A stretch of 64,000 nucleotides of DNA from Pantoea nemavictus (lineage in GTDB: Bacteria > Pseudomonadota > Gammaproteobacteria > Enterobacterales > Enterobacteriaceae): positions 62,001 to 126,000 of the forward strand of contig NZ_JBBGZW010000002.1 in assembly GCF_037479095.1 (NCBI RefSeq). The letters run 5' to 3'. Every line of letters starts with the position of its first letter. The stretch's first letter is position 1. The notes under the pieces were generated by a model that saw only the letters and a list, made by a program, of their open reading frames with translations, had not been told where the DNA came from and did not search any database. The translations under genes were made by a program, and so were the position numbers. Below are positions 11,782 to 19,709 of the stretch, in pieces.

Positions 11782-12744
11782 ATGGTTATGAAGATACTGC
11801 TTGCCGGGAAGAGTTATCAGAAGCCGCTGCAGGGCTGGCCTTCGGTCGAAGATCTGTATGTGTTTATCAGCGTGGCGCGCTATGAAGGCTTTGGCCGAGC
11901 CGCCACGGAGCTGGGCCAGTCGCCATCGTATATCAGCAAACGTATTGCCATCCTCGAAAAGCAGCTGGAAACCCGGCTGTTTTTCCGCACCAATCGCGTG
12001 ATGCGCCTGACGCCCGAAGGTGAAAAGGCGCTGGAGGGCGCGCTGCAGGTGGTGCACGAGATGGACGCTTTCCTGAATAACTTCCAGCAGTGGCGCGGAG
12101 AATTAACCGGCGATTTGACCGTCACTTGCTCATTTGGCTTTGGGCAGGATTATTTATCCGATGCGGTGGCAGAATTCATGACGCGCCATCCTTCGCTTAA
12201 CATCAAACTGATTCTCACCGATCGCGATATCGATTTATTGCAATCAGGAACGGATGTGGATATTCGCGTGGGTGATGATGTCAATCACTCCTATATCGCC
12301 AGAAAACTGGCGTCGAATCGGCGTATTCTTTGTGCATCCGCCCGCTATTTAGCGCAATCGCGTCCGCTTGAGACGCTGGATGATTTAATCGATCACAGCT
12401 GTCTTATCATTAATGAAAATAACAATACCTTTGGTCATTGGACCTTAACCGATGGCGATAATAAAATCGTTTGTCGGCTGAATAGCCATTACGCATCGAA
12501 TAGCGGAAAAGTCATTCTCAACTGGGCATTAAAATCACACGGCATTGCATTACGTTCTGCCTGGGATGTGACGCCCTATTTGGCCGAAAATAAACTGGTG
12601 CACGTTTTACCGCAGTGGTATCAGGAAGCAAATATCTGGGCGGTTTATACCCAACGCGCTTCTGAATCACCGCGCATTAAGATCTTTATTGATTTTCTCG
12701 CTGATTACTTTGCAGAAAAAAGCCTGCCGAAGATGAAAGATTAA
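11782..12744 (+). CDS. LysR-family transcriptional regulator
   Basis: A regulator of about 320 residues. The winged HTH covers roughly residues 27-85 (VARYEGFGRAATELGQSPSYISKRIAILEKQL). It is followed by a LysR substrate-binding domain that begins near LTGDLTVTCSFGFGQDYL. The first 25 residues precede the usual LysR start, but no in-frame ATG or GTG occurs closer to the HTH, so the start (ATG 11782 or 11788) is uncertain. It lies 25 bp after the hydrolase gene on the same strand and is likely the pathway-specific activator of the leuCD-like operon. The inducer is unknown. Confidence 0.88.
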   Translation: MVMKILLAGKSYQKPLQGWPSVEDLYVFISVARYEGFGRAATELGQSPSYISKRIAILEKQLETRLFFRTNRVMRLTPEGEKALEGALQVVHEMDAFLNNFQQWRGELTGDLTVTCSFGFGQDYLSDAVAEFMTRHPSLNIKLILTDRDIDLLQSGTDVDIRVGDDVNHSYIARKLASNRRILCASARYLAQSRPLETLDDLIDHSCLIINENNNTFGHWTLTDGDNKIVCRLNSHYASNSGKVILNWALKSHGIALRSAWDVTPYLAENKLVHVLPQWYQEANIWAVYTQRASESPRIKIFIDFLADYFAEKSLPKMKD

Positions 12745-12750
12745 GAGTTA

Positions 12751-12874
12751 ATACCCTAAATAATTCCAGATGCAGGAAGGCGGCAAGAACGCGAATCCCC
12801 GGGAGCTTATTTTAGTAAGTGACCGGGGTGAGCATACGCGGCTATCGCACCTGCAGCTTGAAGAATGACGGGGA
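12751..12874. repeat. ERIC (enterobacterial repetitive intergenic consensus) element
   Basis: A 124-bp imperfect palindrome with the hallmark ERIC core: GCGAATCCCCGGGAGCTTA, then AGTAAGTGACCGGGGTGAGC. The outer arms (ATGCAGGAAGGCGGCAAG and GCACCTGCAGCTTGAAG) also match. ERIC elements are non-autonomous intergenic repeats of Enterobacterales and fold into long RNA hairpins. It fills the whole gap between the LysR gene and the convergent DUF1471 gene, whose stop codon begins one base after the element. Confidence 0.88.
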
Positions 12875-13180
12875 TTAGCCATAAGCCACTTTGCTATTGA
12901 TATGATAGAGAGTCGCTGTGGCTGCCATAACATGTTGACCATCGTGCGCCGGTTCGTGTGACTCGACGTCGGTGATGTGATAACCCACCGCGCCAGCAGC
13001 AAGGGCTTTTTGCACGAAAGCGTCATTCAACTCTTCCATCGAGGTGGCCCAGCTGACGGACGTAAATCCTACCGGATGAATCGAAGAAAGTTCACGATGG
13101 GTTAAATCAGCGCGAATTAAAACGGGTTTAACAGATTGCGGTGTAAAAATAGAAATTACGTCATTAATTAATTGTTTCAT
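12875..13180 (-). CDS. DUF1471 (YhcN/BhsA/McbA-like) protein without signal peptide
   Basis: A 101-residue protein. The C-terminal half follows the DUF1471 pattern: VGFTSVSWATSMEELN, then an AFVQKALAAGAVGYHITDVE helix-strand, ending in a TATLYH strand. Most enterobacterial members are small exported stress proteins affecting biofilm and surface properties. This one starts MKQLINDVISIFTP and has no cleavable signal, so it may be cytosolic. The start at 13180 is set by GAGGAGA 8 nt upstream; an ATG two codons earlier is too close to it. Function is not known. Confidence 0.72.
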   Translation of the reverse strand: MKQLINDVISIFTPQSVKPVLIRADLTHRELSSIHPVGFTSVSWATSMEELNDAFVQKALAAGAVGYHITDVESHEPAHDGQHVMAATATLYHINSKVAYG

Positions 13181-13421
13181 GGCCATTCTCCTCGGAAATA
13201 ATAGCTGAGCCAATGGCTAAAGCTGCGAATTGTTCAATTGTTGATAAAGCGCTTCACATTCCCTCAATGCTCACGGCAGGTGATGATTGCCGGTAGAGCT
13301 AATAAACACCTTTTGAGGTTAAGCGTTTTAGCTTTAATTGCTAATTAGATGTTAAGAAATCTTCAGCCACAACTGACGCAAAGTCTGCGAATATTTTTGC
13401 ATCTGGTTACATATGGCGGGT

Positions 13422-13447
13422 TAAAAAAACGGTCGCCATGAATGGCG
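13422..13447 (-). terminator. Candidate rho-independent terminator downstream of kup
   Basis: On the minus strand, CGCCAT and ATGGCG form a 6-bp hairpin. After ACCG comes a run of seven T (13423-13429 on the plus strand reads A). It lies about 110 bp after the kup stop, beyond the palindromic repeat at 13492-13531, and ahead of the DUF1471 gene on the same strand. Confidence 0.55.
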
Positions 13448-13491
13448 TAATGACGGCCAGTGATGCACGTTATTTCCTCATCGAAGATTCG

Positions 13492-13531
13492 GTAGCGGCG
13501 CGATTTATCGCGCAATAAATTGCGCCGCTAC
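13492..13531. repeat. REP-like palindromic intergenic element (copy 1)
   Basis: GTAGCGGCGC (13492-13501) pairs perfectly with GCGCCGCTAC (13522-13531). The inner ATTTAT and ATAAAT pair as well, giving a near-perfect 17-bp stem around a short CGCGCA loop. A degenerate relative lies at 43787-43828. The form is that of a REP-type intergenic repeat. It sits 27 bp after the kup stop and may protect the 3' end of the mRNA. Confidence 0.65.
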
Positions 13532-13557
13532 GATGTGTGCGGATAACTATTTCTGCG

Positions 13558-15426
13558 TTAAAACTCGCGCTGCCCACCCAACTCGATCACCCGATTTGGT
13601 GGAATATTAAATTGTTCATGCGCACGTAACGCATTGCGCTGGCAAAAGTGGAAGATACCGCCTTTTACCCGCATCAATCCTTTGCGCTTTTTCATCACCA
13701 GCGTGTCGTGTGAAGTGAAAAATGAGGCTTCATTCACGGTGCAGCCAAATCCTTCCAGCCCGCATAGATGCAGGATTTCTGCCATTGACGGCGTTTCGCG
13801 CCAGCCATAATCAGCGGTGACTTGCCAGAACGACGGCGACAGCGGCTTGATGCTTAAACGCTTCTGATTGTAAACGCGCGGCGTATCGGTGGTGCGAATA
13901 TGCAGCAGCACCACGCGCTTATGCAGCACACGATTGTGTTTGAGGTTGTGCAGCAGCGCCTGTGGAATCTCATGCTCTTTGCGCGCCAGAAAAATGGCCG
14001 TACCGGCGACGCGACTGGGTGGATTGGTCTCCAGCGACCGCACCAGCGCCAGCAGGCTGTCAGGATCGTTATTCAGTCTGCGGATCAGACGATTACGCTC
14101 GCTGCTCCACACCAGCATTAATCCCATCATACTCAGCGCCAGTAACACTGGCACCCAACCGCCAGAGAGCAGTTTCATTAGGTTGGCGCCGAATAACGGC
14201 ACATCAATACTCAACATACACAACAGAAAAATCAGCGCCATCGGCAGCGGCCACTTCCAGTTACGCAGCGCCACCACGCCCGCCAGACAGGCCGTGATCA
14301 CCATGGTTCCGGTTACCACGATGCCGTAAGCAGAGGAGAGCGCCGACGATTGTCGGAAGGCCAACACAATCACCGTCACCGCCACGAACAGCAACCAGTT
14401 GACTAACGGAATATAGATCTGACCGGATTCGGTATGCGAGGTGAAGATAATGCGCATCGGCGGCAGGAATCCCTGACGAATCGCCTGATGCGTTAAGGTA
14501 TACACGCCGGAAATCACCGACTGGGCCGCAATCACCGTTGCCAGTGTCGACAGCACAATCAACGGAATCTGTCCCCAGGCTGGCGCGAGATTAAAGAACG
14601 GATTATTGAGAGCCTGCGCATCGGCGATGACCAATGCGCCCTGACCAAAGTAGTTGAGCACCAACGCGGGCATAGCGATCACCAGCCAGGCCAGCCGAAT
14701 CGGTGCCTTGCCTAAATGCCCCATGTCGGCATACAGCGCTTCCGCACCGGTTACCGCCAACACCACCATGCCGAGCGCAGCGAACGACAGCGCTTTGTGG
14801 CTGAGCAAGAACGTCAGCGCATAAGAAGTATTGAGCGCGTAAAGCACGTCAGGATTGAGCAAGATGCCGCGAATGCCTAACAGCGCAATCGAAACAAACC
14901 AGACAAACATCACCGGCCCGAATACCTTACTGACCTTTTCGGTGCCATGTTTTTGAATCATGAACAGTAAGGTAAGAATCACTACCGCCAGCGGCACCAC
15001 ATATTTGCTCAGCGCCGGAGAAACCACTTCTATGCCTTCAATCGCTGATAGCACAGAAATCGCCGGCGTGATGACGCCATCACCGTAGAAGAACGCGCCG
15101 CCGATTAATCCGGCCAGTACAATGATGTGGGCTGCCTTCGGGCCAACATGCTGGCGAGCCAGTGACATCAGCGTCAGCACGCCGCCTTCACCATCATGGT
15201 CGGCACGCATCACGAAGCAGACATATTTCAGCGTCACGATCAGCGTTAAGGCCCAGAAAATCAGCGACAGGAAACCCATCACCGCCGTGGTTGACACCGC
15301 GCCATTAGGTAAAATTGAAAGGCACTCTTTGAGGGTATACAGCGGGCTGGTGCCGATGTCGCCAAACACGATCCCCGCAGCCGCCAGCATGCCCGCAGGC
15401 AAGGACTGTTTTTCGCTCTGACTCAT
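13558..15426 (-). CDS. kup: Low-affinity potassium transport system protein Kup
   Basis: A 622-residue inner-membrane K+ uptake protein (KUP/HAK family), probably a K+/H+ symporter. About twelve membrane segments fill residues 10-450, and a C-terminal cytoplasmic domain of about 170 residues follows. Family motifs include GIVFGDIGTSPLYTLKE at the first helix, FYGDGVITPAISVLSAIEG, and GAEALYADMGH. The ATG at 15426 (MSQSEKQSLPAG) gives exactly the E. coli length; the 32 upstream codons are not part of the family. Monocistronic. Confidence 0.96.
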   Translation of the reverse strand: MSQSEKQSLPAGMLAAAGIVFGDIGTSPLYTLKECLSILPNGAVSTTAVMGFLSLIFWALTLIVTLKYVCFVMRADHDGEGGVLTLMSLARQHVGPKAAHIIVLAGLIGGAFFYGDGVITPAISVLSAIEGIEVVSPALSKYVVPLAVVILTLLFMIQKHGTEKVSKVFGPVMFVWFVSIALLGIRGILLNPDVLYALNTSYALTFLLSHKALSFAALGMVVLAVTGAEALYADMGHLGKAPIRLAWLVIAMPALVLNYFGQGALVIADAQALNNPFFNLAPAWGQIPLIVLSTLATVIAAQSVISGVYTLTHQAIRQGFLPPMRIIFTSHTESGQIYIPLVNWLLFVAVTVIVLAFRQSSALSSAYGIVVTGTMVITACLAGVVALRNWKWPLPMALIFLLCMLSIDVPLFGANLMKLLSGGWVPVLLALSMMGLMLVWSSERNRLIRRLNNDPDSLLALVRSLETNPPSRVAGTAIFLARKEHEIPQALLHNLKHNRVLHKRVVLLHIRTTDTPRVYNQKRLSIKPLSPSFWQVTADYGWRETPSMAEILHLCGLEGFGCTVNEASFFTSHDTLVMKKRKGLMRVKGGIFHFCQRNALRAHEQFNIPPNRVIELGGQREF

Positions 15427-15651
15427 AAATTTCCTGTTGATGATCAGGTTTGTGGCTAATGAGGGCGAACATACCTGTTTGCGACCTGAGCGAACAGGGG
15501 GCGGCGAATTAATAGACAGCATTTTTACGCCGCAGGTCGATATTTTTACGCCATTTTTATATCGCCGCTCATTTTATGATCTGAGCGTAGCTGATTAATC
15601 AATGAGGAAGTGAGAAGGATAAGTTATTGCGGAGGGCGGGAAGTCAAGGAA

Positions 15652-15676
15652 GCCGCGCAAGGTCAGTTTGCGCGGC
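15652..15676. terminator. Hairpin terminator between kup and the metQ-like gene
   Basis: GCCGCGCAA (15652-15660) and TTGCGCGGC (15668-15676) form a 9-bp perfect stem with a 7-nt loop. It lies 16 bp after the stop of the minus-strand metQ-like gene. The T-run (CTTTTT) is on the plus side; on the minus strand a weaker TTCCTTGACTT follows. It probably ends the metQ-like transcript. Confidence 0.6.
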
Positions 15677-15691
15677 CTTTTTAGTGGGCGA

Positions 15692-16492
15692 TTACCAGCC
15701 TTTAATAATATCGCCTTTGTAGATTTCGTTGGCTTTATCTAACACTTCCTGCGACTGGAAGGCCTGTTTCAGCTTCTGCACATTGGCGCTGTCTTTATTA
15801 TCATCACGTGCCACGATGGCGTTAACGTAAGGCGAGGCTTTGCCTTCCATAAACATGCCATCACGCGAGGCGGAGAGATTAACCAGCGCGGCAAAATTGT
15901 TGTTGATGATCGACACATACACCTGCGGATCGTCCAGCGTGCGCGCCAGCTGCGGCGTATCGACTTCCACGATTTTCAGCTTCTTCGGATTATCGGTGAT
16001 ATCCAGCGTGGTCGGCAGCAGGCCCGCTTCCGGCTTCACTTTGATCAAACCCTGCGCCTGCAGCAGCAGCAGGCTGCGGCCCAGCGTGGTGGCTTCATTG
16101 GAGATGGTCACGGTGGCGCCATCCGGCAGCTCTTTCAGCGACTTAATCTTGCGAGAATAGCCAGCGATCGGGAAGACAAAGGTGTTAGTGACCACGGCAA
16201 AGTGGTAACCGCGCTCTTTTGATTGCATCTCAAGATACGGCAGGCTCTGGAAGGCGTTAGCATCAACATCTTTATTGAACAGCGCTTCATTCGGCTGCAC
16301 ATAATCATTGAAGGCCACCACATCGACATCCAGCTGATATTTGTCATGCGCAACTTGCTTCACGGTTTCCCACAACGCCTGATCAGGTCCGGTATTAATG
16401 GCCACTTTGATTTGATTTTCATCATCTTTATTACAGCCACTAAGCAGTGCGACGGACGCAGCCAGCAGCGTCGTGAGTAAAATTTTCTTCAT
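15692..16492 (-). CDS. MetQ/NlpA-family substrate-binding lipoprotein
   Basis: A 266-residue lipoprotein of the methionine ABC transporter binding-protein family. The signal peptide ends in a lipobox LLSGC with Cys20. The mature part has the family blocks IKVAINTGPDQALWETV, NEALFNKDVDANAFQSLPYL and ATVTISNEATTLGRSL. No ABC ATPase or permease gene is adjacent, so it is an orphan like E. coli NlpA and may serve MetNI encoded elsewhere. The upstream MetJ-type box at 16532-16555 supports regulation by methionine. It could be NlpA or a second MetQ; the sequence alone does not decide. Confidence 0.9.
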   Translation of the reverse strand: MKKILLTTLLAASVALLSGCNKDDENQIKVAINTGPDQALWETVKQVAHDKYQLDVDVVAFNDYVQPNEALFNKDVDANAFQSLPYLEMQSKERGYHFAVVTNTFVFPIAGYSRKIKSLKELPDGATVTISNEATTLGRSLLLLQAQGLIKVKPEAGLLPTTLDITDNPKKLKIVEVDTPQLARTLDDPQVYVSIINNNFAALVNLSASRDGMFMEGKASPYVNAIVARDDNKDSANVQKLKQAFQSQEVLDKANEIYKGDIIKGW

Positions 16493-16531
16493 TGCCCGGA
16501 TCCCCTCTTAACGTAGGAAACGGACTATAGT

Positions 16532-16555
16532 GGATATCTAGACGTCTGTACATCC
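16532..16555 (-). promoter_or_regulatory. Candidate MetJ operator (tandem met boxes) overlapping the metQ-like promoter
   Basis: Read on the minus strand, three adjacent 8-mers are GGATGTAC, AGACGTCT and AGATATCC. The middle one is the exact met-box consensus AGACGTCT, and the third shares AGA..TC.. with it. MetJ binds two or more tandem boxes. A -10-like TATAGT lies just downstream, so the boxes fall in the promoter spacer, a good place for repression. Binding is inferred. Confidence 0.65.
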
Positions 16556-16597
16556 ATCGGCGGTGCGTTTGCTTACAATTCGATCAGCCATCCCTTT

Positions 16598-17389
16598 TTA
16601 TTGCAGGCAGGAGAGATATCTCTCCGCCGACTGCCGGACGACATGTTGCGCATGCGCGAGGATTTCACGATGCTCAAACGCACCGTAAATCTGCTCAAAC
16701 GTTAGGGGGGCAAGGCGATGCAGGATGTCGTTCACCGTCGCCGCCGACAGCGGCAGCATATTCGGGTAGCTCCACATAAATGACACGGCATTAGCGCCCG
16801 GCGTAACTTGCACAATATCGCCGCTTAGCAGCACGCCGTTGCCGTGCGACCAATGCAACACGCAGCCGCCGGAGAAATGCCCGCCCAGGCGTATCAGCTT
16901 CACCTCGGGCACAATTTCCTGCTCATCATTCTGCCAGAGTTTGATATGCGGGCTATCACGCATAATCCATTGGCTGTCGTTAGCGTGCAGATATATCGGC
17001 GCATCAAATGCCTCCGCCCAATCTTGCATGCAGCTGTAATAGTGCGGATGGGAAATAGCGATGGCGTGAAGGCCGCCGAGAGCCGTCACGATCGCCTGAG
17101 TGGCGTCATCCAGGTTAGCGATGCAATCCCACAGAATATTGCCGTGCGGCGTGCGCAGCAGAAACGCGCGTTGATTAATCGCAAAGGCAGGCACCGTTTG
17201 CAGGCTAAATAAGTTGGCGTGATGCTGCTGCCATTTATTGCGATGCGTGCTGAGCAGGCTTTCCAGTGACATCCATTGCTGTCCAGCGGGCGGTACAAAT
17301 TGCCGCTCGTCTTCACATATTGTGCAGCGATCAATGATGACGCCTTGATCATCATAAGAGGTGCTGCATGCCGTGCAGACTTTGATCAT
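16598..17389 (-). CDS. Metallo-beta-lactamase-fold hydrolase with N-terminal zinc ribbon
   Basis: A 263-residue protein. The N terminus has two CxxC pairs (CTAC near residue 5, CTIC near residue 22), a probable zinc ribbon. An MBL-like domain follows, with ISHPHYYSCMQDW in place of the usual HxHxDH, GGHFSGGCVLHW, and LLSGDIVQV. The first metal motif keeps His-x-Tyr-Tyr and lacks the aspartate, so catalysis may be altered. No signal peptide. Start ATG 17389 has GGAG 9 nt upstream. Homologues are annotated only as MBL-fold hydrolases. It is transcribed away from the gamma-glutamylcyclotransferase-like gene's 3' end. Confidence 0.76.
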   Translation of the reverse strand: MIKVCTACSTSYDDQGVIIDRCTICEDERQFVPPAGQQWMSLESLLSTHRNKWQQHHANLFSLQTVPAFAINQRAFLLRTPHGNILWDCIANLDDATQAIVTALGGLHAIAISHPHYYSCMQDWAEAFDAPIYLHANDSQWIMRDSPHIKLWQNDEQEIVPEVKLIRLGGHFSGGCVLHWSHGNGVLLSGDIVQVTPGANAVSFMWSYPNMLPLSAATVNDILHRLAPLTFEQIYGAFEHREILAHAQHVVRQSAERYLSCLQ

Positions 17390-17624
17390 AGTGAACTCCG
17401 TGATGGGTTCCGCTAACGGATAAATTCCTATCAGGAGGATAGCAGTGCTTACTCAGATAGTATGTGTTGCAAGCAATGCATTTGAGTTGAAAAAGATAAG
17501 GGCGCATGACCCTTTATCAACATGGGCGCGATTAAAGCAACGCTGGAATACTGGCGACTGGGAAGAAGAACTTCAGTTCGTTATCTTCAGGCAGTACTCA
17601 TGGTTGCATTTACATTGGAGCTTT
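17390..17624. other. Intergenic stretch with a doubtful 72-codon ORF
   Basis: A GTG at 17445 follows AGGAGG at a 6-nt spacing and opens a plus-strand frame to 17663. The encoded sequence is Trp/Leu/Arg-rich, belongs to no family I recognise, and runs 39 bp into the convergent gene. It could be a degraded gene or chance. No other feature is visible. Confidence 0.3.
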
Positions 17625-17954
17625 TCACTGTTGCGGCTGCAGCTGATAAATCCACGCCGTTAAGTGGTCTCCATCGCTGGTGGTGACATCAACGGTCACC
17701 CGATCGTAGCCCTCTTCAAACTCATCCAGCATCGGCCAGTGCGGTTCAAGTTGCTCAGAGATGAACAGATAACCTGGCACCTGTGGCCCATTTTGCTGCA
17801 AAACGATGCCGGGAAAATCGGCCGCCGCGCCCCAGCCACGCGCGTAGAAGGTCCCGCTAACCGATCCGGCTAGCCATTCACCGCCGATACTTTCCAGAAT
17901 ATGCGCATTGGCGTGGCCTGGCTGCAGTGTTCCATAGACAAATAAACGTTTCAT
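17625..17954 (-). CDS. Gamma-glutamylcyclotransferase-fold (AIG2/YtfP-like) protein
   Basis: A 109-residue cytoplasmic protein. The family's N-terminal signature is present (MKRLFVYGTLQPG), as are the VPGYLF strand and the LDEFEEGYDRV block with the conserved acidic residue. Family members act on gamma-glutamyl amines or peptides, or have no known substrate. Start at 17954 is set by GAGGGAAA directly upstream; an earlier in-frame ATG would add six residues. Monocistronic; no functional context. Confidence 0.86.
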   Translation of the reverse strand: MKRLFVYGTLQPGHANAHILESIGGEWLAGSVSGTFYARGWGAAADFPGIVLQQNGPQVPGYLFISEQLEPHWPMLDEFEEGYDRVTVDVTTSDGDHLTAWIYQLQPQQ

Positions 17955-18109
17955 TTTCCCTCGTAAATTCAAGCAAAACAGTCACTCTAATCGTCTGCAG
18001 GATTGATGTCATGCGCAGTTAAACGCCAGCACAACACCGCCCAATATGCGATGTGCAAAGCAATGAAAGTGGATATTCTGAAGCACCCGCGATCAGAGGT
18101 AAAAGATCA

Positions 18110-19129
18110 ATGTTGAATAGTTCGAGCATTTCTCGCTGCAATATTAAAAGCTATCCGCAATCGACGCAGTTTGATGGCAAAAGGTTTAACAATAAGGTTC
18201 CACGCCAGCAGCTGGGATTGGGGAAATTCATTAAGCTGTTCTGGGATTTCACCTTTAACAAGCCGAAAAATACCGTTCCGGATGACGCACTTCCGCTGAT
18301 CAAGCTTGACGCGCAGCAGCTTGACGCCGCCGCGAATAATAGCGTTTATCGTCTCGGACACTCTTCATTGCTGTTTAAAATGCAGGAAAAGTATTGGCTA
18401 ATCGATCCGGTATTTACTGAGCGCGCATCGCCATTTAAACGCTTCGGACCGAAACGCTTCCAGCCAACGCCCATTCAGCTGGAAGCGTTGCCGCCGATTG
18501 AAGGGATCATTCTTTCGCATGATCATTACGATCATCTGGATTATCACACCATCATGCAGCTTAAAGATCGCGTGCGTTATTTCCTGACGCCGCTCGGCGT
18601 GGGCGATCTAATTACCTCGTGGGGCGTAGCGCCGGAGAAAATCACCCAGCTGGATTGGTGGGAGTCCAAAAATATCGCGGGTATTCAATTTGTCGCAACA
18701 CCCTCCCAGCATTTTTCCGGACGCGGCATATTTGATGGCAATAAACGTTTATGGTGCTCATGGAGCATCATTAGCGAGGAATTTCGCCTGTTCTTTGGCA
18801 GCGACTCGGGTTATTTCGATGGGTTCAAACAGATTGGCCATAAATTCGGTCCTTTCGATATGGCGTTTCTGGAAAATGGTGCTTACGACCGCCGCTGGGC
18901 CGACATTCACATGCTGCCGCAAGACACGATTAAAGCCTTCTTAGATCTCAACGCGAAATGGCTATTCCCGATTCATAATGCGACTTTCGATTTGGCGTTT
19001 CATCCATGGAACGATCCGCTTAATCAAATCGTCGCGTTAGCGCAGCAACAGCAGGTAAAACTGTCGATGCCGAAAATTGGGCAGGGCGTGCAATTTTTGC
19101 AGCCGCAGGTAGCGGAAAAGTGGTGGTAA
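18110..19129 (+). CDS. Metallo-beta-lactamase-fold hydrolase (UlaG/NAPE-PLD-like)
   Basis: A 339-residue MBL-fold enzyme. The metal-binding motif SHDHYDHLD (HxHxDH) is complete. Further ligand blocks are TPSQHFSGRG, FFGSDSGYFDG and LFPIHNATFDLAFHPW. This arrangement matches the family containing NAPE-hydrolysing phospholipase D and UlaG-type lactonases, so a phosphodiester or lactone substrate is plausible but not shown. ATG 18110 was preferred over upstream starts because it has AGAGG upstream and the extension has no family counterpart. No signal peptide is evident. Convergent with the sigma-factor gene. Confidence 0.82.
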   Translation: MLNSSSISRCNIKSYPQSTQFDGKRFNNKVPRQQLGLGKFIKLFWDFTFNKPKNTVPDDALPLIKLDAQQLDAAANNSVYRLGHSSLLFKMQEKYWLIDPVFTERASPFKRFGPKRFQPTPIQLEALPPIEGIILSHDHYDHLDYHTIMQLKDRVRYFLTPLGVGDLITSWGVAPEKITQLDWWESKNIAGIQFVATPSQHFSGRGIFDGNKRLWCSWSIISEEFRLFFGSDSGYFDGFKQIGHKFGPFDMAFLENGAYDRRWADIHMLPQDTIKAFLDLNAKWLFPIHNATFDLAFHPWNDPLNQIVALAQQQQVKLSMPKIGQGVQFLQPQVAEKWW

Positions 19130-19135
19130 AAGCGC

Positions 19136-19160
19136 AACCCGATTGCCAGGCAATCGGGTT
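19136..19160. terminator. Bidirectional hairpin between the MBL and sigma-factor genes
   Basis: AACCCGATTG (19136-19145) and CAATCGGGTT (19151-19160) form a perfect 10-bp stem with a CCAGG loop. It starts 7 bp after the MBL gene stop and overlaps the first two bases of the sigma-gene stop codon. There is only a short T tract on the plus side. Confidence 0.68.
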
Positions 19161-19704
19161 ATTGGGTGAGTTCGTCGTAGAGATTACGCAGCCGCGTGCG
19201 TAAAAACAGTACCGCTTTGTGTTTACGCGATAACAGTGCCTGTACGCTGCAACCGCTCTCCTGCGCCAGTTCGTTATAGCTGTAACCGAGCAGTTCGGTT
19301 TTCTCGAACACCTCACGCTGCGCGTCGGGCAATTCCGCTAATGCTTCCTCTAGCTCTTCCCACAGCAGCGCCTTGAGATACTCATCTTCAGGCGTTTGCG
19401 GCACGCCAAATAAGGTTTCGGCCAGCTCATCTTCAGGAAAATCGCCATCTTCGCCGCCGCTGAAAAAATCGGCCAACGGCAGCTCACGCTTTTTCCGCGC
19501 CCGATCGGTCATTTCATTGCGCGCCGCGCGGAACAGCCAGGCGGCGACATTCTCCACCGGCTGCTCCAGCTGCATCAGTTTAAACGTGACTTCCTGCAAG
19601 ATATCGTCAGCATCATCACGCACTGCGGTACGACCGCGGATAAACGCTTTCAGCTTAGTTCGACAGGCGGTGATCGCCGACATCAGCAGTGAATCCTGCG
19701 CCAT
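19159..19704 (-). CDS. RNA polymerase sigma factor, ECF type
   Basis: A 181-residue sigma-70-family factor with only regions 2 and 4. Region 2 includes ILQEVTFKLMQLEQPVENVAAWLFRAARNEMTDRAR (about residues 35-70). Region 4 includes LPDAQREVFEKTELLGYSYNELAQESGCSVQALLSRKHKAV (about residues 122-162). An acidic linker (GGEDGDFPEDEL) lies between them. The gene starts 5 bp after the membrane-protein gene at 19710-20150, so the two form an operon. No recognisable anti-sigma domain is nearby. GTG 19707 is an alternative start. The regulon is unknown. Confidence 0.87.
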   Translation of the reverse strand: MAQDSLLMSAITACRTKLKAFIRGRTAVRDDADDILQEVTFKLMQLEQPVENVAAWLFRAARNEMTDRARKKRELPLADFFSGGEDGDFPEDELAETLFGVPQTPEDEYLKALLWEELEEALAELPDAQREVFEKTELLGYSYNELAQESGCSVQALLSRKHKAVLFLRTRLRNLYDELTQ

Positions 19705-19709
19705 CACAA

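Noticed and set aside
11449..12057. A 202-codon minus-strand ORF spanning the hydrolase/LysR junction
   Set aside because: It is antisense to two well-supported genes and has low-complexity, His/Gln/Arg-rich content typical of shadow frames.
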